Assembly: GCA_002118135.1 (NCBI GenBank)
Contig: BDIU01000363.1
Location: forward strand, 25,171-89,170
Reading direction: 5' to 3'
DNA from: Trebouxia sp. TZW2008
Taxonomy: Eukaryota > Chlorophyta > Trebouxiophyceae > Trebouxiales > Trebouxiaceae
Length of the DNA: 64,000 nucleotides
In this document: positions 13,200 through 23,478 of the stretch, in pieces
Layout of the letters: each line of letters opens with the position of its first letter
Position numbering within the stretch: the stretch's first letter is position 1
Translations under genes and position numbers: made by a program
Notes under the pieces: model-generated
Database searches by the model: none
What the model saw: the letters and a program-made list of their open reading frames with translations, nothing else
Told to the model about the DNA's origin: nothing

Positions 13200-13986
13200 G
13201 CTATGAGGGACGGCAAGGCCACAATGTCATGCCTTTTGTCTGTGGAAGGCTTCAGCTGACGCGGAACTCGTGCCGCTTCGTGTAACAAAGTTTGTTGTGG
13301 CACCTATCAGTTTGAATTGGCAGTGATGAGCTAAAGCAGCAGCTACAGCTGCAGCTGTGACTTGAGCACTCTGGACTTATGACAGTGTTACAGATCTGCA
13401 AGCAGGCAAGGCATTGTACATCCCTCATGCCAGAATTATACAAGCTATTTTGTTCAAGTTTCAACGGGTCTCGTGTGTATGGAAGTTGTTCATCACGATC
13501 AAATCCTCAAAATACATGATTGTACGGCTGCAAACAACACAGCAGTCTAAGAATTCAACGTCGGACAACAGCAAACAGGCTGTGCACACCACTCTGTGCC
13601 CTACTGTTTGTACATGAAGATGTCCCTTTTGATATACACAGTCAATATTGATGACATGCACTAGCTGATCCATACACTACAGCCGATGCACCTGAGGAAA
13701 AGTACAGCAGGTATCGATCTTGAAGTACTGAACACAACAAGCTGAACTTGTCACATGCATTGTACAGAGCAACAACACATACAACCATCTGAAAAGAAGT
13801 TGAGCCCACTGCAGTACATACGAGTGTGGCACTCAGCAGTTTGGTTGTCAATTTAGACAATAATGCAACACCAACAAACTGATGCAGCTTGCACCCAGGT
13901 AAGCCTTTGCATTCCCCAGCCTTTAGCTGCTCCATCTGTTGAACTTTTGTACAAGCTGACAGAGCTGTTTTGTCAGATGGTATCGC
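13200..13986. other. Intergenic region between coiled-coil gene and ETHE1
   Basis: Holds the promoter of the coiled-coil gene and the 3' UTR of ETHE1, both on the minus strand. A minus-strand TGTAA (TTACA at 13388-13392) is a possible poly(A) signal. No convincing coding segment. Confidence 0.45.
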
Positions 13987-15535
13987 TTAGTACACTCCAC
14001 ATGCAAGGTTGGCTGGCACAGCTTTATCAATCTTCTTGGGATACGGCAGCCCCAGGTTTTGCATCAGGTCTACAAATTTGTCCTCTGGCAGGGTCAGCCG
14101 TGGGTTGCTGGCCTTTTCATTGCCTATGTTGCTGCTTGTCCTGCCTTTGTAGTCATGAGCAGGGTACACAACTGTTGACTCTGGCAATGTAAACAGTTGT
14201 GTGTGCACTGACTTGTACAGCTGCCTGCAACAGCATTGCAACATATAATATTATAATCACAAGCGCTATGTCAAGATGCACAATGATCGACACAAGATGG
14301 TAAAGCATTTATGCTGGAGAGCCAGACACCGTAGCCATTCTTTGTGCTGCTGCAATTTGAGCTGAACTGTTGCTGAGGTGCTGTACAATACGCCCCAGCA
14401 CAAACTGTGAAATGGGCAGGTGTTATGAATCAAGCAATCCTGTCATAGAAACCCACAAGAGGGTCACGCGGACAACTTTAAAGTCAATATCAACAGTTTA
14501 AAGTCATTACTAATCTATTGCATATGACAGCCAAGCTTAGTGTGCTCATGCCCTAAAACGACATGAGATGTCAATGGGTGGGTTGCGCAAGAAATGTTTC
14601 CTGTGAAGATTGCAGTTCCCTACGTATCTTCCAAACAGGCTGTGCTGGCTAGTGTTCAAACCGGATGCTACAGAGACATTTGCATCTGTTATGGAAGGAA
14701 GCAGAACAGCTTACCTTGCATTCCCTTCTTGGAAATCTGTACGCCCACAGCCCTGGATGAGGAGTGCATCGCCTGTGAATGCTGCCCCCCCATTTTCAGG
14801 TGAGTAGTATGTTACACAGCCGCCTGTGTGGCCAGGCGTTGCAAGTACTTGCAGGCTTGAGTCACCAAAATCCAGCTGAACATGTGCACAGGCAGGCAAG
14901 GCAGTCAGCACATGGATAGTCAACATATGTATATCCTGCCCATCTCTAACCGGAACACAGTCAGAGTGTGCAAGCAGCAGAGCAGCTCTGCCTTGAAGCC
15001 TTACTTGATCTCCAAGTTTCACTAGGATATCTGCTTTGCATTTGCTGGCAGCAGATATCACACTTTTGAGCTGAGGAAGTCGATGTTTGAGAGCACCAGT
15101 CCCGGTGATATGGTCCGCATGACAATGAGTGTTGATGGCAAACTTCACATGCAGTCCAGCCTTTTGCACAAAAGACATGTCGCGATCTACCTGCAGAAGC
15201 AACATTTTGAACGGCATTGACCAAAAAAGTACTTGTGTATGTGCACTGCTTTGGGCCTGTTTGAGTTTTGCGTCATATTAGCAGGCAGCTCTCAACCAGG
15301 ACAGTACCTGTTCCAGAACGGGATCAATGACGACGGCGTTCTTGGTGCGTTCATCGGCAAGAAAATACGTGAACGTTGAACTTTCGGCGTCTTGAAGCTG
15401 CGTCAGAGAAAACGCCATAGCTATAGCTGCCGGCCTGCTTCTGGACCGGCGAGCTGTTGCAACAGTGCGGTGATGTGTTACTGGCAGTGCGATGAGCTTG
15501 CCGACGTGAACTGGCAGTCGGGCGCACAGCTGCAT
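13987..15535 (-). CDS. ETHE1: ETHE1-type persulfide dioxygenase, mitochondrial
   Basis: Metallo-beta-lactamase-fold, Fe(II) enzyme that oxidises glutathione persulfide in mitochondrial sulfide and cysteine breakdown. Exons 15308-15535, 15005-15190, 14715-14875, 13987-14224 give 270 aa. Residues 1-39 ([14 protein letters not shown].., several Arg, no acids) look like a mitochondrial presequence; an in-frame ATG at 15586 would add 17 residues, and ATG 15418 would remove the presequence. Family marks: [24 protein letters not shown] (His98, His100, Asp102, His103), ATPGHTGGC (His154), [17 protein letters not shown] (Asp174), VYPAHDY (His215), SNPRLTL and PANLACGVY at the C-terminus. The GCGRTDFQ and C-terminal PAN..CGV signatures separate ETHE1 from glyoxalase II. 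All metal-binding residues are present. The 490-bp last intron has no other feature. Confidence 0.94.
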
Positions 15536-15941
15536 ACGCACTTTTAAGCGTCTCACGTGCAGGCACGAGGGTTGATCTGGAGGCAAAATAGCGAAGCCTC
15601 AGCAAGCCGGGCAGATCTCGAGCACCAGAACCGCTACACAGAAATTTCGGTGCAGGTCATCAGGACAACTGTGCGGCACGGCAGGAGCTAATGACACTCT
15701 CTCGTTCCGGTCGAAGTTCTTGACGAGCAATTGACCTGTGCAAACTGATGCGATGACTCATCGACTGTGCGAGTTCAAACTGCACCGGCGGTGAAGGTCA
15801 AGTCGAGGCATCGAGAATGCAGTTCAGGCCTGGACCTCGGCCGTGCGAGGCGATGCCAGACATTGTCTAGTATGCTTGATTAGCCGCACGCGGGCTTGCC
15901 GCCTTTCAAGACCTTTGCAGCACCGCCGGCAGGCTGCAGAC
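15536..15941. promoter_or_regulatory. Divergent promoter region ETHE1 / MFS transporter
   Basis: About 406 bp between divergent start codons, visibly richer in CpG (CGCACG, CCGCCGG, GGCGCG) than the introns around it, as expected for a shared promoter and 5' UTRs. No specific motif can be assigned. Confidence 0.4.
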
Positions 15942-18900
15942 ATGGCTCGAGGTGCAAAAGAAACGGCGCGCTCAGGGCTGTCATGGCTGATGGAGGAGCA
16001 TATCGCTAAGGTGCGTCTATGATGTTGTTCAAGAGCTTATGTGACTGACTGCCTCCTGACGCCGGTCGTTCAACAGCTCAAAGGTTGTGGGCTTAAGCAG
16101 GTCTGGAACATGGCTTACTACTCGGGGCTTGTGTGCATTGCACCTTACATGAATGTGTACTACAAACGTCTCAGCGTGTCAGAGAGGCAAATTGGTATTC
16201 TTGCTGCACTCTCTCCCTGGGTCAACGCGTCATCAGGTAATGCAAGTTTCCCTTTTGGCTGGAGGCTTCTTTTCATAGCCTCCCTGCCTGATCACTCACA
16301 AGTGCTACACACTGACTGCTGGTGGCTGGCATGCAGGAGCTGCTTGGGCTGCTTTTGCAGACTATACATGCTGGCATAAGCCGCTACTGATCCTGACATC
16401 AGTGCTGGCTCTCTTGGCCAGAACCAGCACAGCTTTTGTGTCCACGTTTGGCATGGTCTGCCTTGTGGCATTGTTGTCTGAAACATTCACAGCCCCTGTC
16501 AGCATCTTATCTGACATTGCGATCATGTCAGCTGCAAAGACGGTGAGACATGCCCTACTGTGTGCAAAGTGCCTGTGGCATGGCCAGCTCTGTCAATGTT
16601 CTGCAGCATGCTGCTTTTGCCTGAAGCTGCTCAATGTTGCAATCAGGACGCAGCTCAGGACCACTGCATGCACAACACAAGCAAGTCGACTCAGATTCAG
16701 CATGCACATCAATGCCACACTGAAAATTTGTGTGTTTCAGGATGGTCACTATGGTGAGCAGCGCATGTTTGCCTCAGCAGGATGGGGGATTTTCAGCGCT
16801 CTGTCAGGGTACTTGGTGTCCAAATACAGCATATTCACAGCTTTTGAGCTTTACTTTGCCTTGACAGCTTTTGCCATTCTGCCAGTCTGCTTCCTCAAGT
16901 TTCACCCCAAACCACATCTGCAACAGGTCAGTTCTCAGCATTTGACACTTCCAACCATGTTACCTGAGTTCTCACTTGCATGCAGCAGACACGTCTAGGT
17001 TGATTGCTGGAGTTTGCATGTGTCCACTGCTGAACATGAGCATCAAAACAAGCAAGGCTGCTGACCCTTGCATCTGCTGTTCAGGATCAGCACGGTCACC
17101 AACAGACTGAGCCTTTAACAGGTACACCCACAGACAGCCCTGCTGTTCAACAGAGCAATGACAATCAGTCACGGCAAGGTGCACAACACGAAGGCACTGG
17201 GCCTGCCAAAACTTTGGCAGACTTGTCCAAATCCTCCTTATCTAGTGCACTGTCAGCAGCGTCAAGGCCTGCTGCATATCTGGCACAAAATGGACAACAT
17301 GACAATGTGCTGAGTCCTCGAGCATCATTGGATCTGACCATGCACCCTGAAAGCAGCGAAGTCTGTGTAGTCAGAATCACAGCTGATCCAGAGCGAGCCC
17401 ACTACCCTGCATGCTATCCCAAGGACAGCATCATTGAAGACCCCACAGCAGCTGCTTTCCTTGAACATGCTTTTCAGCCAAGCATGCAACAGCCTGTTTT
17501 CCATGTCCACATGCCTTCAAGGCGTGGCAGTCTGCATGGCCAAGAGGAAGCTTCAGACCATGGTTCAGAGTCAGGAGACTTGCACCAACATCCTGCTCCC
17601 AGCCAGCATCCCAATAGTGACAGCCAGCTGACAGAGCCTTTGCTGTCAAGTGCTGGACATCTGCACAGTGGTCATGCCCATGATGCAGCACCAGACATGG
17701 GTCTTTGGCAGCGTTGGAAGATCCTGTTGAGCAATCCTCAAGCAGTGCCCTTCTTTGCAATGTCGCTGCTGATGGGTTTTGGGACTGGCGTCCTGTCAAC
17801 CTATCTCTTCCTCTACCTAGACGAGCTAGGTGAGTCTGGCCACCACAAGTGCATCTGCAGTAGCATACCTGCACCACACGGCTTGTATTCTCCTGTTGTA
17901 AGCATGAACTACGACTCCGCCACCTGGCACATAAGTTGTGCCCACTAGGGCTTCATACATGCTGCCGGCACAACTTCAAGTATGCTTCACCTGCACTCAC
18001 CGTGACACCAATGCATGCGTACACCTGCCGTTAAACTATATGCCTCATCATTGAGTCCTCAGCAGCTGCAGGCATCTACAATGTTTGATTTTCATCACAT
18101 TCTCAGTTGCTGGAGCGTGTTACAGGGGGGAGTGAGATGCTGATGGGTCTGTGCATCACTGTAACGTGCATTGTGGAGTTGCCCATATTTGCTGCCAACA
18201 ACTGGATATTGCGGACACTGGGCGTCAACTCTGTGATTCACGTCACGCTGGCAGTCTGTGTCATCAGAATGGTACGCTGAATGCTTCTTTGTTGACCAAA
18301 AACTTTCTGAAAAACAGCTTCGCATCACACTGCTGCCTTTTGGCTGCATCTATATTGCATGGGTCAGACTGGTAATCCTGTGTGATTGTCCAACAGAGCC
18401 CACCAACATGTCGACTAATGTTAAAGACAGCCGTGTTGTCCGGCTTCTATATGGATGCATGATCAATCTGAGCATTACTCACATGTTGGCATGCAGCCTC
18501 TTGAAGGCATACTAGCAGTGTCTTGTGGGCTGCACAGCCTGCAACTCGACACCAGGTGGCGACCGCATTTGAGGCGGCCAATACGCATGGGCAAAATCTG
18601 TTTTGCAGCTCTGCGGCTTGTTTACCAACAGTTGGGCTACACTTCTCAGATGTCCACGCATCTAAGAGTGCATTGTGTTTGAATGTCATCAGACAAAAGT
18701 AATGTGAAAACGTATGACATATTGCGCCTACAGGCAGCTTACTCAACCATGCACAAGTGGAACTCCTTGTGGTGGGTACTGGCGGTGGAGTCAATCAATG
18801 GGATCACCTTTGCTTGCTTCTGGCCCGCTGGCACCTTGCACTGCACCAGAATTGCACCCCACGGCATGGCAGCAACTGTACAGGTATGCGCTCTGTACTG

Positions 18901-19485
18901 CAAGCTATTGCAAGCTACAATACTGATCCCGACCCCCCCCCACATCATAGTGACTCCCTGAGTCTGAACTGCTTCAGCGCAGTTGCCTTGGCATGGTGGC
19001 CCTGAATAGAAGTGCCTTGGACTTACACTCTTTACTGTGGTACGCTGCACGTACTTGTTGAATAGAGAACGCTTGTGCTGTATTGTTCCACTCTGACAGA
19101 CTCTGTTTCCACACCAACAGTTTCTGTTTTTTTGTAGTGTTTGCTGGGCTGCTGAGCATTGTGGCAAGCTTTGCTGAACAGCATTATACTGCAAGTCAAG
19201 CCATGCAGGCAGCTTGCGCAGCCAGCTCCTGACACTGGACACGCTTGCTCAGCACTCATATGCATCTCATATGTGATGCAGGGTGTGTTTACCAGCCTGT
19301 ATGGAGGTGTGGGGGGCGGCCTTGGGGGTCTGTATGGAGGATTTGTGTACAGCACTTATGGTGCAGCATCAGTGTTTCAGATTGGTTTGCTGGTCATTGT
19401 GGCGGGCTGGGTTGTGTGCAGCATTTGTCAGATTGTGGCCAGCTGTGTTTGCAGAACACCTCCCGTCAGTGACCAGCTGCGTTAG
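15942..19485 (+). CDS. MFS transporter, MFSD6-like (MFS_1_like)
   Basis: Integral membrane transporter of the major facilitator superfamily; substrate unknown. Exons 15942-16010, 16077-16236, 16337-16542, 16741-16926, 17085-17829, 18126-18271, 18734-18883, 19282-19485; 621 aa. The first half starts with WNMAYYSGLVCIAPYMNVYY and RQIGILAALSPWVNA, then the AAWAAFADYTCWHKPLLI loop that corresponds to the MFS signature between helices 2 and 3. Helices and a SAGWGIFSALSGYL segment follow. The second half has PFFAMSLLMGFGTGVLSTYL, LDELGGSEMLMGLCITV, GITFACFWPAGT, and a glycine-rich GVGGGLGGLYGGF helix near the C-terminus. About 220 residues between the halves (exon 5) form a hydrophilic, Ser/Gln/His-rich loop, much longer than usual. 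Exon 6 starts at 18126; the acceptor at 18106 breaks the frame. Confidence 0.85.
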
Positions 19486-20077
19486 GCCTTGATGGCTACA
19501 GGCATGACCAACAATGACATTGCCAGCTTGTTACTGTATCGCACTCAGCTTTCAGACCATTTGAAACATGCTGTATGGATGTAAGTCTCAACCAAAATGC
19601 TTTTCACCCATTATTATGGATCATATTGGCAGCTCTGAGTCTCAATGTAACTCTCCTTGCAAAGCAGAAGGTCTGACAATGACATGCCTAGGCAGTAGCT
19701 GCATTGATAGGCATCAACAGCTGATTCAGATTCCGTCAGTCAGTTGTGATAGAATGACAGTGTCAGCCTAATAAACTGTAGGAGATACACTGTGAAGTTG
19801 CTATTTGAAGCAAATCAGTGTGCTCAATCATCTTGAGCAAGCTCAAAAGGTTCTTGGCTGCAGCTCTGCATGTGATCTCAATACTTCTTCTGCACTGCTG
19901 CTCAATGCATGTCTGCGGCGTTCATGCGCCCAGACAAGCCCCCTAGAATGCATCTGCAGCCTGGCCAAATTGCTTATAAGAAACATTGAGATGTAAGCAT
20001 GAATCAGCTGAACCTGCAGGCACTGACACCATTTTGACACGAGCATGCATCATTGTATTTATACATATTGCAAGTGG
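19486..20077. other. Tail-to-tail intergenic region
   Basis: Lies between the transporter stop and the stop of the minus-strand methyltransferase gene. Contains TGTAA signals at 19646-19650 and 19992-19996. No further coding evidence. Confidence 0.5.
19646..19650 (+). terminator. Possible TGTAA poly(A) signal of the transporter gene
   Basis: TGTAA about 160 nt after the stop codon. TGTAA is the usual polyadenylation signal of chlorophyte algae. Position fits, but the motif is short. Confidence 0.35.
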
Positions 20078-22299
20078 TTACTGCTTAGAATTTGAATCTG
20101 TGCCATCTTGTTGTGTGTCCTCCCATTGCACAATCGGCAGCAGATATGTGTCCAGCTGCCAATACTTGTTCATTATGCCCTGCCAGATTGCTGAGTCAGA
20201 AACGTTGATAGGCAATGGTATAAAAGATGTGCTGAGACCCTGTGCAGCCAGCTCACACTTGACAACCTCACAAGACACCATATGAAAGAAAGCATTGTCT
20301 GCTGATAAGCCATTGAAGAAAGAATAAAGGCCGTCAGGTCTCAAAAGTGTTGCAAGCTGTTGGTGAAATTCCCTCAGGTCCTCATAATCTTCCCCAAAGG
20401 TGTCAAAGAAGATGCCATCATACTGTTTCAGCTGTGGAAGTACATCTTGCCAGCGCCCTTGGATTATGTGTACATTTCGCTTTTCGTTCCAGCCATCCTC
20501 CTTCATCTAAGACAGCACAAAATCCAATCAGCCTCTTAATGCAGCCCCAACGAATTCTGCTGAGACAAAAGGTCAAACCGCTGGTTTGAGCAGAATCACT
20601 GCTGCATGCTTTATTTTGTGCCAGCCACGAGCGCTAGTCTATTCAGAAGAGTGCCTGATAAGTACTGACTCGAACTTTGATGAGAGGTTGAGCTACGCGC
20701 TCAAGATGCCTGGATCAATGATGCATAGCTGTGTGCAAGCAATACACAGCAGCAATGCCTGGCACAGGCTACACACATACAGTGAGCATTGCAACAATCG
20801 GCATGCTCAATGAGCATTGTGCAATCAGTACAACTTGACAAAAATGTGTGTAAACTAATATGTTCTTACAAACAATATGTACTTGAGGTGAAAGAAGAAG
20901 ACCAACCTTGCGCAGCACATCTGGGTGAGCTTCTATGATGGTGTGGCTTCTAAATTCATTGCTCTGGATTGCTGTGTCCACCAGACCCAAGCCAAAGCCC
21001 ACGTTCAGCACGTCACCCTTGCTGCTACAAATTGCCTGCAACCAACAGAACAAGACGTGGTCAGTCTCTTGCTAATCCCTGTGCAAGGGACAGACAATGC
21101 ACTGCAGCTTGGCTGTGACTGTGTCGGTGTCTGTTGTGAGAGTGCTGCTGTAAACCCTAGGCTGGTACAGCTGACTAAACAGGAGGGTTGATGCTACAAA
21201 TTGCCTGCACCCAACTGGGCAAGACATGTCAAGTCTGTGGCCAGCGCGGAGCACTGGACACTCCATGCCTTACAGTCTGGGTGTGATTGCATGGGTGTCT
21301 GGTGTGACGGTTCTGTAGCGACTGGCTGTATAACAAGCTCTGCATTTAGCTTGCTTACATTGGCTACACCCTTTTGTTGCATTTCACTGCTGCTGGTCTG
21401 GGGGCATGCCCCTCAAAATGCTGTTGACTCATCTGCACAATAGCCAGTTTGCAGAAGTACTTTGCCATGTTGTCAAGATCGCGTCCGCCATGCATGTGCT
21501 GTACAAGCATGTGTTTGGACTCAAGCTGCGTCTAAATGGCAATTTCTGAAATGATGTGTGTTCTAATAGTTTTTTTTTTGGCTCTTGGCACAGAATCCAA
21601 CAAAATAGACAACAGGCTGTAATGTCCACCTTTGCATGAGCCTGCATCAAGGGTCCTTCCCAGGCCATCATGACACCCTGACTGTCTTTGTCAATCAGCT
21701 GCTCACTGTTCTTCAGGTACTGCACTCTGTGCTCCAAGTACGCGCTGTTGGATGGCTGTGCTGAGCGGGCCTTGCGTTCAATTGCCCCTAGGATCAGCTC
21801 TGCTTGCACGCCTGGTCACATCAAAAAAGCTCCATTAAATAGAAGCAGCACATAATGTCATGTGCTTGAAAGTAACATATTTGAAACTCATTGCTGCGCA
21901 AGAGTATGCTCTTTCAGTGTACATGGTGGTAGCTCACCAGCATTCAGCAAGACCGCTGCACATTCTTCGTGCTGACCAGCAAGAGCATAGTCTCCAGCAC
22001 AATTTGCCTGGCGGTCAAAGGCATTCCACGGTGCGCCTGCGGCCAACAGGGACCCCACCACCTCGGTCTGGCCCGCTGCAGCAGCCGCAATGAGAGCGCT
22101 ACGTCCGTCAGACGGATCTTGGTATGCTGCATCAACGCCAGCCCCAAGAAGCCGTTGCACCTGCAAAAGCAGTGCCCAGCTCAACCTTTGAGCCGGGCAG
22201 ACGTCTGCAAGCAGTGCACTGCAGGTATACCTGCTGCAGATCCCCCAGGCGAGCTGCTTCTATCAGCGCAAGACCCTGCGCACTGCTTTCGTCGGCCAT
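20078..22299 (-). CDS. RMT2: RMT2-type protein arginine (N-delta) methyltransferase with ankyrin repeats
   Basis: AdoMet-dependent type IV protein arginine methyltransferase. The yeast homologue methylates ribosomal protein L12 on the delta nitrogen of arginine. Exons 22231-22299, 21938-22160, 21630-21811, 20907-21035, 20078-20506; 343 aa. Residues 24-97 are ankyrin-like ([34 protein letters not shown]). Then YLEHRVQYL and [11 protein letters not shown], the AdoMet-binding strand-turn [16 protein letters not shown] with acidic [10 protein letters not shown], the QGRWQDVLP strand, [16 protein letters not shown], and a C-terminal [23 protein letters not shown]. The ankyrin region plus the FDTFGEDY motif is diagnostic of RMT2 against other Rossmann methyltransferases. 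The gene shares a 269-bp divergent promoter with MZT1. The intron before 21035 carries a copied acceptor region. Confidence 0.9.
21020..21330. repeat. Tandem duplication over an RMT2 intron/exon acceptor
   Basis: The exon edge plus adjacent intron (CTACAAATTGCCTGCA on the plus strand at 21025) recurs at 21194, a 169-bp period, with further matching sequence downstream (GTGTCGGTGTCTG versus CATGGGTGTCTG, then TGTGA). The second copy leaves a cryptic acceptor in the intron. Confidence 0.6.
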
Positions 22300-22568
22300 G
22301 TCAACAGCGAAGGTTTAAGTGCTGCAGCGAGCACTATGGCGAGGACCCTGTTTGACTCGTTAGACCCTACTTTCCAATCTCGGCAAAAAAATGCCAATAC
22401 TTTCGAGACTGAATAGCCTTGGTGTAACAGGCATGTGCGCTTAGTGTCTTCGCAGTCAGAACTTAGATTTGCAGCGATCCTACACAGATAGGTCGTGATG
22501 CGTTGTGCACGTATGCAAGTGTGATCACTGTCGTCACGACCGACGCTTCACCGGTCGGTCTGCCGCAC
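22300..22568. promoter_or_regulatory. Divergent promoter region RMT2 / MZT1
   Basis: 269 bp between divergent start codons. An in-frame upstream ATG at 22503 could extend MZT1 by 22 residues, but family length favours 22569. No recognised motif. Confidence 0.4.
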
Positions 22569-22871
22569 ATGGAGCACGTAGCCTTGCAGGAAGCAAACCA
22601 AGCGTTGGACACTGTTCACGAGATATCACAGATTTTGGACACAGGCTTAGACAGAGAAACGCTGAACATCTTGATCGCTCTGTGCGAAACCGGCGTCAAT
22701 CCAGAGGTGACTGGCGAAACCTTGGCACACGCATGCACGTTTTCAGCCGCTCTGTGACGCATTGCGTTGCTTTTGCAGGCTCTGGCAGCAGTTGTTCGGG
22801 AGCTGAGGCGTGAGGCAGCTCGCTTGCAACCCGAACAGAGCAAAAAGAATCAGCAGCAGGAACTGCAATAG
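22569..22871 (+). CDS. MZT1: MOZART1 / GIP1 gamma-tubulin complex recruiter
   Basis: Small protein that binds the N-termini of gamma-tubulin complex proteins and recruits them to microtubule-organising sites. Two exons, 22569-22706 and 22779-22871, encode 76 aa, the usual family size. The core is unmistakable: ALDTVHEISQILDTGLDRET, then LIALCETGVNPEALAAVVRE and LRREAARL, which matches human MZT1 and Arabidopsis GIP1 almost residue by residue. The tail is Gln/Lys-rich. Start chosen at 22569 for family length; ATG 22503 is also in frame. The intron is only 72 bp. A TGTAA lies 196 nt after the stop. Confidence 0.96.
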
Positions 22872-23478
22872 CCTGAAGGATGTCAGAGTCAGTACAACCA
22901 TTGCCTCGAGGGTCTCCTCTCTATACAGCAACCGGCAACGAAAGCCCATACACCAATGCACAGGTGTGTATTTCAGTTCATTCCGGTCCATGCTGCACAC
23001 AAACAAAACGCTGTTCCTGCTTGCCTAGCAGTGCCTGTGAACCATCAGTCAGGATGAAGTTGCAGCTGTAAATTTTGCACACATCTCTTGGCAAGATTGG
23101 TTTGCATGCAGTACAAGAGATCATCAATGAACACCTTGCTAGGGTCAGTGGCTACTCAAATGACTGTCCCTCAGACAAAGTCATGAGCCATCGCTTCACT
23201 GATGGTGCGCTGTGACATCACAATGTGTCATTGCTGCAACAAGCATGGCATGCTTGATGGCCTGCAAACCTCTGGTTGGCAAAATAGTGCAGAGCATCAT
23301 CCAGTGTGTGCTGAGCCACACAGAGCACCCGGGGCACACGTACTCACCTGTCTGTACCTCTGGCAAAGCATTGCAGCACATCACTGTGACAATCCTGAGG
23401 CCTACAGCAACCATTAGCGCGCCTTGCCACAATGTGTTTGTAAATGTGATGACCATCATCAATATAAGCAAGCCTGGT
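22872..23478. other. MZT1 3' region and NELF-B upstream region with a copied exon start
   Basis: Contains the MZT1 3' UTR (TGTAA at 23067-23071) and the presumed NELF-B promoter. At about 23259-23345 lies a diverged copy of the first NELF-B coding exon (shared GTGTGCTGAGCCACACAGAG core at 23306 and 23525). Spacing is 219 bp, a multiple of three, and the frame stays open from 23212 through the real exon. Confidence 0.55.
23067..23071 (+). terminator. Possible TGTAA poly(A) signal of MZT1
   Basis: TGTAA 196 nt after the MZT1 stop codon, fitting the chlorophyte poly(A) signal. Confidence 0.4.

Noticed and set aside
15351..15605. Alternative frame over ETHE1 exon 1 that looks like a transit peptide
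   Set aside because: It cannot join the ETHE1 exons in phase, while the chosen frame runs directly into the conserved domain.
17830..18106. Acceptor at 18106 for transporter exon 6
   Set aside because: Breaks the reading frame with the strong donor at 17830; the acceptor at 18125 restores the LDELGGSEML family motif.
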